From positions 19,184,039-19,248,038 of the forward strand of contig JAVTVX010000019.1 of the NCBI GenBank assembly GCA_033439265.1: a stretch of 64,000 nt of DNA. Direction: 5' to 3'. The notes under the pieces are model-generated. The model did no database searches, was not told the origin of the DNA, and saw nothing but the letters and a program-made list of their open reading frames with translations. This DNA is from Dillenia suffruticosa (lineage: Eukaryota; Streptophyta; Magnoliopsida; Dilleniales; Dilleniaceae). Made by a program: the position numbers and the translations under genes. Position 1 is the first letter of the stretch, and each line of letters opens with the position of its first letter. Shown one piece after another: positions 12,901-24,551 of this stretch.

Positions 12901-14050
12901 TAAATCTATTATTATAGTCCTTATAGAAACGTTCGAGTGGTAAAGAGTTCTTGTTCAAATATTTTTTTCGAAATTGAGATCTTGTATTTGAATATTCGTG
13001 GATATATGTATTTAAGTGATTTTTGTGACCCCTATATATATAAAATCTATTATTACATGCCCTTTTACATAGTCAGAGTTAATCAAAATAAATCACATCC
13101 AATTTAAAAAAATTATAATTAAAATAATAAATAGTACACTTCAAATTTTTGTTGTGCGGGAGCTACAGTGCATGATAAATTTTAGGAGGCCATATCATAT
13201 GCAAAATGTTGAGGTTGTCCGGTTTGGCTTCTCTTTTGACCAGCAAGGCCATGCACGTTATCTCTAGGGCGTCAAGGCTTGTTGAAACAAGACAAATATC
13301 TTAATGTGTCTTGACATTGATCTAGATAATGAAGCTAGCTTAGGCTTTGTGGTTGTATTTTTTAGCAAAGATTGTCGCCTTGCTTGGTTTTTATTGGGTA
13401 GCTATGTGGGGATGCTTTTGCCTCAGACAAGCTATGTAAATGCTTGATAAAGGAAGACAAGAAGAAAACATCAACTGTATGTGGGTGCTATTCTATTTTT
13501 TTCTTCTCTCTTTTATCGGATCTTTGTCTTTTTTTCCCTGTTCTAACCAAGTTGAATCACTGTAAGAAAGGTACACGGCCAATGAGGGGGTAATCTCATA
13601 GAAAGAAGAAATAAGAATTTAATTTCGTTAATTGGTCTTCTGAATAATCAATGAATGGTAGTAATCGCCATCTGTTTGGCTATTTGACTCAAGAAGCTAG
13701 GCTGCAAGAACTGTTGTGCCGAAGTTTTACCGAGAATCAGGGGCAGTATCAACACAAGGATTCTTATAGCATAGATTCTTGATCTTCAGGGGAGACTGCC
13801 CTCATGCGTATCCATGGCCTGTTCCAGCACCCAATGTTTGGCAGGTTTTCCCCTTCTTAAGCCACGGCGAAGAGGTTGAAGACAAGATTTGCATCTCAAA
13901 TGATTGTTACTCGACTTTTTACCTTTTTAAGAAAATCGATCTGAGATTTGGGATTCGTTTCCTTTTGATGCTGGCTTTTGAAAATGATCTCACGAGCCTG
14001 TAGGTATTGAAGTTTGTCAATAATGTAAAAGTTAACAGGAAAGAAGTTAT
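10000..14050. other. Long intergenic interval with no supported gene
   Basis: Apart from the duplication above I see only AT-rich spacer (notably 11640-12360), a short 10-bp tandem repeat (tattggacat, about 4 copies, 12391-12424) and a SINE-like head near 12925-12990 with weak box motifs. An open frame of 74 codons at 13779-14003 has no recognisable motif. Confidence 0.4.
10470..10970 (+). repeat. Diverged direct duplication (about 320-bp spacing)
   Basis: The segment at 10530-10635 ('gggtgggtgcactctaat', 'ggcaaaggcgaatc', 'actgcataatggttagat') recurs at 10852-10955 with many substitutions. The intervening DNA is pyrimidine-rich. No coding function is supported; the open frames here are incidental. 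Confidence 0.5.
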
Positions 14051-14195
14051 GGCACATTGCTATTGAAGTTTGAAAAATAAGTTGCTCCTTCCATCAAACA
14101 AAGTCAGCTACGGTTTTGGCACATTGCTATTGAAGTTTGAAAAATGAGTTGCTCCTTCTATCAAACAAAGTCAGCTACGGTTTTGGCACATTGCT
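14051..14195 (+). repeat. 67-bp tandem duplication
   Basis: Two 67-bp units starting at 14051 and 14118 differ at only a few bases, and a partial third begins at 14185 (ggcacattgc). Just downstream, 14301-14392 carries a second local duplication of 'gatgtgaagcct...accatgcaaattttacatc'. Confidence 0.85.
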
Positions 14196-14499
14196 TCTTC
14201 ATTGGCATTCACAATATTCAGATCTTCCTTACCAGCTCTCCTAATACTAACTCTGTCTCTCTCTACTGTTGCAAAAGCTTGTTCAGAATCTCACGTGATG
14301 TGATGTGAAGCCTCACCATGCAAATTTTACATCAAAAAACCCTCTACAGAAAATAAGTGATGTGAAGCCTTGCACCATGCAAATTTTACATCCAACGGTC
14401 CAAATTAGTTGCACCGATCCATCTCACAATCTCATGTGACTTATCCCACCCTCTCTGTCCAACCTGCCTTTGTCTCTCCAGAAAAGAGCCCAGTTAATA

Positions 14500-14767
14500 G
14501 TTATCTACACTTTTATTTAATTGATTTTTATCTATCATAATATTTAGGGATTAGTGTAGTAATTGAGTTATGCAAAAAGTTAGTGAGATTGTTGATTTAT
14601 GCAGAGATTATGAGTGGTTACTGAAATTTATGTTATATATTTGCTTATATAAAGGTTTCAGAAGTTCTATATAAAAATAGAGAAGAGAGAGAGAGAGAGA
14701 GGAAAAAAGGCCTTTTCTGACACTATATCTCTTCTACTTTATATTATTATTTTGTTCTGTCCTTACA
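14500..14767 (+). repeat. Probable 5' LTR of a copia element
   Basis: It ends in '...ctgtccttaca', immediately before a tRNA-Met type primer binding site at 14769-14780 (TGTTATCAGAG, compared with the usual TGGTATCAGAGC). It contains a TATATAAAG box near 14650. A related solo LTR sits at 38747-38965, sharing 'tatcataatattta' near the start and 'tttgttctgtcc.taca' at the end. The left edge is approximate. Confidence 0.55.
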
Positions 14768-16264
14768 ATGTTATCAGAGTTTTGCATATTATTGAAAATA
14801 CATGAGGCAACAACAAATTTCTTTTATCCATTTAATTTACCCAATGACTACAGATTCTAATTTTGTTCAAGCAACCATCGCTTTGATGGTCACTATGATC
14901 ATTGGGCATGCTAATCGAAAACATCTTGAGGTCTAGGGAGTATTGGCAAGTTGTCGAATCCGAAGTAGTAGAGTCAGCAGACGGAGTAACATTGTCAGAG
15001 ATGCAAAAAGCAGAACTATTATATATATATATATATATGTGTGTGTGTATATATATATATGTATATATATATCTTTTTCAGGCTCTTGATCGTCCCATCT
15101 TGGAAACTATTCTTTGCAAAGAAACTTTCAAGGATATTTGGGGTTCTTTTAGGAAAAAGTATCAAGACTGGTGAAGCGAGTACAACTTCAAGCATTGAGA
15201 AAGAATTTTTTAGACATTAGCAATGAAATATGATGAATCTGTCACTAGCTATTGTGCAAGAACAACAGAGATCAGCAACAAGTTACGGTTCCATGGTGAG
15301 AAGATGGACGACGTCACCATTGTGGAGAAGATTTTGTGTTCCCTAATACCAAAATAATTATGTTGTATGCGCAATTACAGAGTCAAAAAACATAGATACA
15401 CTCCCTCTTAATGAATTACAAAGCTCCTTATTGGTCCATAAACAAACAATGAACTGTGGTTCAACCATGGAGGAGCAAGCTTTGAAGGCCGCTAATACTT
15501 ACTCCTCAAATTCGAGTGAGAAAAAGGAACATGAAGAGGTAGCGAAGCTATAGAGAGAGTAGCAGACAATTCAGAATTGAAGACAGCGAATTTCAAAGCC
15601 ATGGCAGGGGACGAGATCAACAATTTGACAAATTTATAGTAGAATCCTTGGGATGTTATAAATTTGGTTATTATTGAACTGACTGTTATACAAAGTTTCC
15701 TAACAACAAAGAAAAGGGAGAGAAATCAAACTTTGTAGAAAAGTAGGAAGTAGAAACTTCGTTGATGGGGCTTCAAGTTATTTAGGAACCTCATGAGTCA
15801 AATATTTGGTATGTAGATACAATATGCAGCGACCACGTGCGCAGAAGTTAGTCTTCTTTTTCTTATCTAAATGAGGATTTTCATTCCAAAGTTTTGGAGA
15901 ATGCTCTACTATCAATGTGGCAGGAAAGGGAGATATTAAGATAAAAACCAAGAATGGTTTTACAAGAAACAATTTCTGATATTTTTTTCATGTTTTTGAC
16001 TTAAAAAATAATCTGCTGAGCGCTGCTCAGTTGCAAGGGAAGGATTATGTAATTACCATTTATAAGGGTGTTTGTGAAATATATGATGGTAGAGACTCAT
16101 CATGTGCAACTCCTTGTTTGATAGCTGAAGTGAGAGACTCATCATGACTTTGGCATTATAGATACGGGTCAAACTCTCGAAGACTTGTGTTTAGTGGTAG
16201 AAGCAAGCACATTCATGTGAAATTTTATTTCTCAAGAGATCTTAACAATGATGGAATAATTGAT

Positions 16265-16640
16265 CTAATCTACCACAGGAGTGGCCTGTCATCGGTGGTT
16301 TGCTAAAATTTCTACTGTCATACTTCAATTTGGCTTTAACCGGTCAAAGACAGACACAACCTTCTCCATCTATCGCAAGAGCACTTTGTTCACTGCATTA
16401 TTTGTGTGCGTGGATGATATTATCATTTCTAACAACAGCAGCATCCATACTCAAACTCTTAAGAAATACTTGGATGACCATTTTCATATCAAGGACCTAG
16501 GTCCTCTCAAATATTTTCTTGGATTGGAGGTGGCTCGCTCTCTTGAGGGTATTTTATTATCTTAACTCAAGTACGCATTAGATATTTTATAGGAGGCAGA
16601 TTTACTAAGTACCAAACCTTTGCCCTTTCTCTTGGAGGTA
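16265..16640 (+). pseudogene. Copia reverse transcriptase fragment
   Basis: A frame from about 16265 to a stop at 16563 shows the C-terminal half of a copia reverse transcriptase: a WFAKIS block, the catalytic-site relative VCVDDIIIS (usually YVDDIII) near 16408-16434, and the downstream HIKDLGPLKYFLGLEVA block. Translation continues past the stop into ADLLSTKPLPF, so this is a dead fragment. Confidence 0.85.
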
Positions 16641-16649
16641 GATTTGGCT

Positions 16650-17425
16650 CCGCAGATAATGGCTCTACTAACTCAAATAGGATGACTTAGTCGTCTGGTG
16701 ATTTTGAACGGTGGGACTTGCAAAAAGATTGCTGAATAGTGCTTAGGCAAAGGAAGTTTCGACGCTCAAATTAAAGAGCGATTTTTGGGAGAGAAGTAAC
16801 CGACTAAAACAAAGCTTCCTATTGTGTAGAACGTAAGAGGGTGCATAAGCGTAAGCGTAAGAGTTTGTGTAACTCAATGATTGACCTAATGGGATATATA
16901 TATAACTTTCTGGTGCAAGAGATGTATGCATACGGGGTATCAAAACCCTAGTTTGCTTATAGAAGATTCCCGAGATTACTAAGATTATGATGAAAGGATT
17001 TCAAAAGATCTTAAATGCTATCGATTAGGAAAGCTTTGAAGGTTGTAGAGATTTCTTTCTACAATTTGAATTCTTCTTTCCGTTTACGGAATATTCTATT
17101 CGTATTTTTATGAGAAATGAATATTTACCTCATAGGGCCAAATAATGACTACCGAACACCAAGGAGGTGCTGTGACTGAGCAACCGTCCACAGATCAGAA
17201 CATGGTTAATGAATATCGAGTGGGTATGGGTCATATCTACCCATTTGGGAGATAAATTCCGTGTTGACGACACGTTTCAGTCGATGTGCCATTTAGGCTT
17301 AGGGGTTCAGAGGGTCTCAAGTCTTGTAATAACGACAAGTCTAGGTGGCTACCTATTGAGTAGGCAACAAGAATATTGGGAGTTGCTCTAGGCCTATTTT
17401 GAGCCCAATGGGGTTTGGACTGTTT
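16650..17425. other. Unidentified insertion splitting the copia coding region
   Basis: The copia reading breaks after the KPLPF block and resumes near 17430 with FPIKQNHKLALD. The roughly 0.77 kb between has no match I recognise and no long frame. It contains a short (gcgtaa) triplication at 16848-16862 and a (TA)n run. Ends and target duplications could not be set. Confidence 0.45.
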
Positions 17426-17429
17426 CGAC

Positions 17430-18150
17430 CATGCATCATCACTTTCCTATCAAGCAAAATCACAAATTAGCTTTGGATAAAAGTACTATTCTTGATAATT
17501 CCACTGCATATCGTTGCCTTGTCGGGAGACTCATTTGCTTAACAATCACTCGACCAGAGATTTGCGACTCAGTTCACATCCTCTCTCAATTCATGCATCA
17601 ACCCCGACACGGACATTAGTTGGTAGCTCTCCATCTCCTTTGATATCTCAAACCTAGTCCTGGCCAAGACATTTTCCTTTCATTCATATTTGATTTTCAA
17701 CTTCATGCTTACTATGATTCTGATTGGGTTGGTTGTCCTCTTACCTGACATTCTCTCGCTGGTTATTTCATTACTCTCGATTGCTCTCCTATCTCTTGGA
17801 AAACCAAGAAGCAAATTGTTATATCTCGCTTATTGGCTGAAACTGAATATTGCTCCATGGCTAGTATTGCTTGTGAACTCATTTGGTTTCGCACATTGTT
17901 TCATGATTTAATGTTTCCCATTTCTTTACTACTCAATTGTATTGTGACTACCACACTTGCATCCATATTGTTACCAAGCTTGTATATCCTGAATGCGTAA
18001 AATATATCAAAATTGATTGTCATTTTATTGGGAACTGTATCCAATCCAGCTCTACTGTGACATCGGATGTTTCTTCTCACCTTTAGATTGCTGGCATCTT
18101 CACAAAAACATTTAGTTTTAATCAATTTTCTTTTCTAGTCATCCGTAACT
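17430..18150 (+). pseudogene. Copia RNase H fragment
   Basis: Successive frames read AYRCLVGRLICLTITRPEI, SQFMHQPR, YDSDWVGCP, SWKTKKQIVISRLLAETEYCSMA, KIDCHFI and AGIFTKTF. These are the ordered blocks of a copia RNase H and C terminus, interrupted by frameshifts and stops. Confidence 0.85.
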
Positions 18151-18349
18151 TCCATGCTCCAACTTGAGGGGGACATATTAGGAGTAATTAGTAAGAATAT
18201 TCATTTTCTATCTTTATATCGATTACCTTTGACTTGTATTCTTGATTGATTTATAAGATCGATAATATAAGAGTTGATTGAAATCACTTCTTGTATTTAA
18301 ATTCATACATCTATAATAAAATATGAGATGGGAATTCCCTTTCTTTTAT

Positions 18350-18968
18350 CAATTACTGAAAGCTCAAAAGTTATTATATTCAGTGACATAGTGTGACATC
18401 TTTACATGTTTGCAAAATAAAATTTCAGAACAGGAATTGTAGAAAGCTCAAATCTTATTCAACTCCCAAGTAAATGTGCTTATCTGTTACATCCGTGTGT
18501 AACTTTGTTAAGCTTGATTATACTTCTTATGCAAATGAACATGCGAAGCAATCCCCATGTTTTGCCTAAAATTTATAATTTGTGCATATTAAGTATCTTC
18601 TTAAAATCAATGAAAAACACATGTCTCTTAAGAAATTTTTATCGATTTGAATAAAATTTCATCATGCGAATCAAATATATAGATAGAAATCTCAACTATT
18701 AAAACATACCAAATAAACAAACACATAATCCATTCTTTTGATAAATTATTGATTAATTGGAAAATTTTTCTATTCACACATGGATATCTCATTTTTTGAT
18801 CTTTTAGTTCAATTAATTTAAGTGAAATTTTAATTTTAATTTAGACTTTATATGCGGGTACTTATTTATTTTCGATTATATCTCCGTTATATTTAGAATG
18901 AAATAGAATCCTATTCATATTTATTTTAGGTTATCTATGCTATATTCGGAATAGTATATTATTTATAA
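18350..18968. other. AT-rich spacer
   Basis: Between the copia remnant and the candidate Pack-MULE I see no gene or recognisable element. Confidence 0.35.
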
Positions 18969-19195
18969 GAGAATTATTTTTTTAGTTTCTGAATTTTATT
19001 TTTAATTTATAAATTAGTTATTGAATTTCAAGATTTTTAAAAATATAACTGATTAGTTTTTTAATTAGTGACAGAGTCGGACTAATGAATTATATATATG
19101 GATATCGATGTAACACTGCCAAGTCAATGTCCCAAAACATATATCAATACCACAGCAGTAATATGCTGAGTGACATCGTCAGGTCACCGATTTAC
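18969..19195 (+). repeat. Left inverted repeat around the AP2 fragment
   Basis: Pairs with 20720-20870. The outer part is AT-rich and contains 'aatttataaattagtt'; the inner part contains 'gtcaggtcaccgattt'. Confidence 0.5.
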
Positions 19196-19448
19196 TAATA
19201 TGGCACTACCACCTCGTCAATCTCTTCCCCAAATCAGTAAAAAATAATAATAATAATAATAAAAATAAAAATTTCCACCTCCCCTCTGTCTCAACTCGTT
19301 GGTTTGTTTTTTGAGAAATGATCACAACAAATCAAACTCCTCTCCACTCCAAAATTCAAACCCAATTCACCAATTCCGTCTAAAATTTCAATCTTTTCAA
19401 AGCGATCAAAAACAAGAGAAAGAGAGATAGAGGGGGGAGGAAGAAAAA

Positions 19449-20546
19449 ATGTGGGATCTGAATGACTCGCCTGATCAGAGAAGGAACGAGGAAGAATCCG
19501 AAGAAGACAATTCATCTTCCCAAAAAGCAGCATCAATCGACAAGGACGATGATAAAGGCAAAGCCTTTTAGAAAGAGAATTTCAGCTTTTCCATGTTCCT
19601 AATCGAAGACAATGCATCGGAAGAAGATAAACAAAAAGCAGCAGAAAATGGAGAGAGAGACGTATGATTACAAATCCAGCAAACAAAAAATGAAGCAGCA
19701 AAATTTTCGGGTTTTCAGTGACCAACCCGCCCGCGACCCGGCAGTTTTTTCCTGTCGAGGAGGTGGAGAATGCGGCGGTTAGCGGTGGAGGAGTTAGTTC
19801 CATTCTTCCGAGGGCCCACTGGGTGGCTGTCAGATTTTGTCAGTCTTCGGAGCCTGTTATTGGTGGTGGTGGTGGTGGTGGCGGAGGTGGCGCAGCCGAT
19901 GAAGAACTGGTCGATGGGAGTCTCATATTTGGTTAGAATTAATCAATTATTTTTTTTTTTTTTGAATTTCGATGAATTTGTTGTGACTGGCCGAGTGTGA
20001 TCAAGTCTGATCGTGAAAAATTTTTAACTTGTTTTGATCACATATGCCTCTCCTGTTAGACCAATTTAGCGTTCATCTGATGATTGTGTTTTTCAATTTT
20101 TTTTTTTTTTTTTTTGTGCAGGGATTGTGTAAAACAAGTTTATCTGGGTTTTTTAAACCTTTTTTTACGAATTTATCAAGTTTAGGTTAATGGGTTTGAT
20201 TTCTCTTGTATTGCTGTTGATGGGGTTTTGTCCATTTGCTTGACGATAAGGTTGAGGTTAAGTTTTTGTCGTTGTTTTGTGGGCATATATATGTGTGCTG
20301 GTGGACTTGATACTGCTCATGCGGCTGCTCGGTGAGTTCTTTCTCTCTCTCCTTTTGCTTTGTTTTGATCTTATGAGAAATGGATGCTAGATTGTTGGAA
20401 ATGAAAAGGCAGAACTTCGTAAATAATGATATTAATTTGAAATTTATGAATGTTGTAGTGCGCATGACAGAGCTGCGATCAAGCTTCGGGGAGTGGAAGC
20501 CGACATAAATTTCATTCTTGATGATTACCCTGAAGACTTGAAACAG
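19449..20546 (+). pseudogene. APETALA2/TOE-like transcription factor pseudogene (exons 1-4)
   Basis: Ancestral euAP2 structure is recognisable. Exon 1 (19449-19931) starts MWDLNDSPDQ, shows DKDDDKGK, MFLIEDNASEED, RQFFPVEEVE and PRAHWV.VRFCQS in shifting frames, then AQPMK joined directly to TGRWESHIW. Exon 2 is 26 bp (20122-20147, DCVKQVYL). Exon 3 is 31 bp (20301-20331, GGLDTAHAAAR). Exon 4 is 20459-20546 ([18 protein letters not shown] and then [10 protein letters not shown]). Exon phases match across all three introns. Lesions: a stop after DDDKGKAF, frameshifts around a (GGT)n run, about 20 residues of the first AP2 domain deleted, the intron 2 acceptor changed from AG to TG, and the donor after exon 4 lost. 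The second AP2 domain and miR172 site are absent. It cannot make a DNA-binding AP2 protein. Confidence 0.9.
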
Positions 20547-20719
20547 ATAATTTCATTCTGTATGAAGAGAGAGAGGGAAGATTTTTTTTTTCTTTTTTTC
20601 TTTGTTTTAGTGAGAGGAGAGAGAAGAGAGAAAATGGGAGTGGAGGAGAGAGATAGAGAGAGGATTCTTATTATTTTTTTTTTTATAACTGATTTGGGGA
20701 AATGGTTGATGACGCCAGT

Positions 20720-20870
20720 CAGCAAATGGGTGACCTGACATCATTCGTCACGTCAATACTTAGACCAATCAGTTATATGCTTGAAAGCATCTTATTATAG
20801 TAATTTTGGATTTTAAGAACTAATTTATAAGTTGCGGGTAAAGTTGTAATTTTATTTTAAAAATAATGAC
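20720..20870 (-). repeat. Right inverted repeat around the AP2 fragment
   Basis: On the minus strand it contains 'cttataaattagtt', 'atataactgattgg' and 'gtcaggtcacccattt', matching the left arm at 18969-19195 in order. Confidence 0.5.
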
Positions 20871-21131
20871 TTAATTTTTTAGCATAGATAAAATCACTCG
20901 GTCGATCATGATGGGACATGACCATTAATAATCTACCCCCACCGCCACCACCACAACCACTACCATACTTCTTGACCTGAGAAGTCGATCCTTATCTTCA
21001 TTCACAAATTATCCGTATCATTTTCATTCTCAAAACCCCTACAATGTGCAAAACAAAGTCCAACTGTTTACTTCTTGACCTGAGAAGTCAATCCTTGTCT
21101 CCATGAGGATTGGTATTTAAAATCATCATCT

Positions 21132-24100
21132 ATGAATAACGAGAAGGTAGAGCCAACAGCTTTCTTGATACATTCAAAGATGACCTGCTTTAATGTGCTC
21201 TGCGTAGCTAATAAGATGCAAATTCTTTTACTCTTGTTATGCTTTCTCAACACCTCCATAATTCTCCACAAAACTAAGACAAAGCCATTAGCCGTGGCCA
21301 CGCAGCACACAAACAACAGTGATCGCGACGCATTGCTGGCCTTTAAAAAGAGCATTGTTTATGATCCTCTAGGGGTGATGAGATCTTGGAATAATTCTAT
21401 GCACTTCTGCAAGTGGGAGGGTGTGACATGCTCTCGCCGACATGTAAGGGCCACTGTTTTGAATTTGACTTCTCGTGGTTTGGGTGGTTTGTTGCCTCCT
21501 CATGTAGGGAACTTAAGCTTCCTTAAGATACTCTCCCTACTCAACAATAGTTTCCACGGCCAAATCCCTCCTGAACTTGGTCATTTGCGTAGGCTAAACA
21601 ATTTGGTTCTACGTAACAATTCCTTTGAAGGGAATATTCCTGGTACTCTATCTCATTGCACCAACCTAATAAGGCTACGATTGTCCTATAACAAGTTAAT
21701 AGGCAAAATTCCGAAGGAGCTTGGCCAGTTGCGAAAACTCACATTCCTCGATTTCTATGCAAACAATTTAACAGGAGGCATAAGTCCCTTTCTGGGAAAC
21801 CTCACATCACTTGAAACCCTATCTCTAGGAGTAAACAAATTGGAAGGGACAATTCCAGAGGCTTTGGGTCGTCTGCGAAATTTAAAAGCTCTTGGACTCG
21901 GTTCCAACGGGCTTCATGGTATGATCCCTACATCTATATATAACTTATCTTCCATTACTATATTTTCCATTGACCGAAATCATTTTCACGGCACACTTCC
22001 CTCCAACATTGGCCTTACACTTCCTAATCTTGAATGGTTTCAAATCCAACAGAACCACTTCAGTGGTCCCCTTCCAATCTCATTATCCAATGCAACTCAT
22101 CTTGAGCTTCTTGAATTGGGATACAGCAATTTTACCGGTGAAATTCTGGTTGATTTTGGAGGCCTACAAAATTTGAGAAAAGTTGTTATTGACAATACTG
22201 GCTTAGGAGGAGATCCTGGTGGTATGAACTTCATCAAATCTCTTTCAAATTGTACTAAGTTGGAAATTTTAGAGGTACAAACCAACCAACTAGCTGGGAT
22301 ATTGCCAAAAGAAATCGGCAATCTCTCTTCCACATTGACTTATTTAGACCTTGGAGAAAATGAAATATCCGAATTTATCCCTCCAGAGATAGGTAACCTT
22401 GTCAAACTTGGTGTGTTGTCTTTGGAAATTAATCATATGGTTGGCCCAATACCGAAAGAGATTGGTTTGCTTCAGAGTTTACAAATTTTGTCTCTCGTGT
22501 CCAACAAACTTTCTGGGAACATTCCAACTTCTTTAGGAAACTTGTCATTACTCAACAAACTCTCTTTATGGGACAATGCATTACAAGGAAACATACCATC
22601 AGAGTTGGGTGACTGTGGAGCTTTGATGCTAATGGATCTTTCGTTGAATAATCTTAGCGGGTCCATACCAAAACAAATATTTGGTATTCTAGCACTATCA
22701 ATTCTTTTAGATTTGTCTGGAAATCAACTTGTTGGCACCCTACCCTTTGAGATTGGTAATCTGGGTCACTTGGCTGGGTTGGATTTATCGAAGAATCATT
22801 TATCAGGTGAGCTTCCAAGCACCTTGGGTAGTTGCACCAGCCTTGTAGATTTACAATTATCAGAGAACTTATTCAGTGGAGCTATTCCTGAGTCATTAAG
22901 TTCTTTGAGAGGCATACAGAACCTTGACCTTTCTCGTAACAATCTATCTGGTCACATTCCAAAATTTCTGGAGTCATTTCTCCTAGACAGTCTAAATTTA
23001 TCTTTCAATAACTTTGAAGGCGAGGTTCCACTGAAGGGTGTTTTCCTAAACCCAAGTGCAGTATCTTTGGTTGGAAATTATAGGCTCTGCGGTGGAATAA
23101 GCAAACTGCATCTGCCTAAATGTAATTCTACCAGTGGCTCAAAAAAAAGAAAGGTGTTGCATGGTCACATGGTGCTAATATTGATTGGAGGTGTAATATT
23201 CATTGCATTTGTGGTGTCATCTTTCCTGCTTTGTCAATATAGAAGACGAGCAAAGCTAAAAAAGCAACCATCATCTATGGCACTTTTAGGCGAAAGTCTT
23301 TTGCAAGTGTCATATAGAAGTCTCCTAAAGGCAACAAATGGCTTCTCCTTGGAAAATATGGTTGGCAGGGGAAGTTTTGGCACTGTATACAGAGGAATAC
23401 TCGGGGAATCTAATACTTCTGTTGCAATCAAAGTCTTCAACCTTCAATGCCACGGAGCTTTCAAAAGTTTCCTAGCTGAGTGTGAAGCCATGAGAAACAT
23501 TAGGCATCGAAATCTTGTAAAGATCATAACTGCTTGCTCGAGCATTGATTTGCAGGGCAATGATTTCAAGGCTCTGGTTTTTGAGTTTGTGACCAATGGA
23601 AGTTTAGAGAATTGGCTGCATCCTTCTCCACAAACAGATGGCAGTCATATTGAGATTCGGCATCTAAACATTCTGCAAAGAGTCAATGTTGCAATTGATA
23701 TAGCTTGTGCGCTCAGTTATCTTCATCATCAAAGTGAGAGTCCGATTGTCCATTGTGATCTAAAGCCAAGCAACATTCTTTTGGACGATGACATGACTGC
23801 ACGTGTTGCGGATTTTGGATTGGCAAGGTTTCTACTTCCAAAAGGAAATGATGGCCAAAGTAGCTCGATTGGATTAAGGGGGACAATCGGTTATGCTCCT
23901 CCAGGTAAGTGTACCTCTCAATCCTTAAGTTTGGTTTTTTAAAGTTTGCTTTCTTTTGAATCATTCTGAGAAATTAAAGGGTAATCTACATGCTGTCCAG
24001 GAAAAGGGTACCCACATAGATATATAAACGAAATCATTTCATTCATTGAACCATTGCGCTATATAATTAGTCTCATGCACCGCAACATGTACAAGTACAC

Positions 24101-24551
24101 CAAAATCATTGCTCTATCACTTATTTTGGTTTGGAGAAGTACTTTTTTTTTTCTTTAGATATATTATATTTCTAGTGAAAATTGTCAAACAGAGTACGGT
24201 CTAGGAAGTGAGATCACAATAGCGGGGGACATTTACAGCTATGGGATCTTACTGTTGGAGATGATCACAGCCAAACGACCCACTGACACCATGTTTTCTG
24301 ATGGATTTAATCTTCACAAATTCGCCATGATGGCATTGCCAAACAGGATCATAGATGTTGTGGATCCTATCCTTGTGCATAGCACTAGCAATAGCTGCAA
24401 AATGGAGTGCGTGGTCTCCTTAATCAAGATTGGAATCGGTTGCTCTATGGACTCCCCTCAAGAGAGAATGACAATCAGCAATGTTCTAAAAGAGTTGCAT
24501 TTTGTCCGGGACATGCTTCTTCGAGATGCAAAGTTCACACATCTAAAATGA
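21132..24551 (+). CDS. LRR-XII receptor-like kinase (EFR/Xa21/At3g47570 type), non-RD
   Basis: Plasma-membrane receptor kinase, about 1043 residues from two exons (21132-23904 and 24193-24551, GT-AG intron, phase 1, frame preserved). An internal Met at residue 29 (21216) precedes a strong hydrophobic signal and may be the true start. Order: LRRNT with FCKWEGVTC, about 20 extracellular LRRs (roughly 100-650), a CysCys cap (LCGG...PKC), TM at about 680-702, then the kinase. Kinase features are the glycine loop GRGSFGTVYRG from 745, VAIK lysine 767, HCDLKPSN at 874-881 (Cys before Asp, hence non-RD), DFG at 894-896 and GTIGYAPPEYG created by splicing. Non-RD kinases of this subfamily usually sense microbial patterns. 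The ligand is unknown. The conserved intron in the activation-segment region fits the family. No lesion is seen. Confidence 0.95.

Larger units (their letters stand above)
14500..18350 (+). mobile_element. Decayed Ty1/copia LTR retrotransposon
   Basis: Parts in order are an LTR-like region, primer binding site, gag remnant (about 14900-15360; LIENILRSREYW, PILETILCKETFKDIWGSF), protease/pre-integrase remnant (about 15800-16110; WYVDT, IKTKNGF), part of reverse transcriptase (16265-16640), an unrelated insertion, RNase H (17430-18120) and a polypurine tract TTGAGGGGGA at about 18164-18173. Integrase and the N-terminal half of reverse transcriptase are missing. Frames are broken repeatedly, including a (TA)n/(TG)n expansion at 15020-15072 inside gag. 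The sequence after the polypurine tract (from 18176, 'tattaggagtaattag') does not resemble the putative 5' LTR, so the two ends may come from different families. Confidence 0.8.
18969..20870 (+). mobile_element. Candidate Pack-MULE carrying APETALA2 exons
   Basis: The left end (18969-19195) and the right end (about 20720-20870), read in opposite directions, share three blocks in the same order. These are 'ttataaattagtt.tt', 'atataactgatt.g' and 'gtcaggtcacc.attt.ct.a', with flanking AT-rich sequence also similar. They enclose a multi-exon AP2-type gene fragment with introns. Long inverted ends plus captured genomic exons are the Pack-MULE pattern. The left arm carries roughly 90 extra bases. 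I could not find a convincing 9-10 bp target duplication, so two oppositely oriented copies of one repeat flanking a duplicated gene fragment remains possible. Confidence 0.5.

Noticed and set aside
19718-20000. Glycine-rich or valine-rich small proteins at the (GGT)n run
   Set aside because: They are the two shifted frames of the broken AP2 exon 1.
23905-23942. Receptor kinase ending at 23942 as a truncated protein
   Set aside because: The last 12 residues come from reading into an intron; a canonical donor at 23905 and acceptor at 24191-24192 restore the kinase C lobe in frame.
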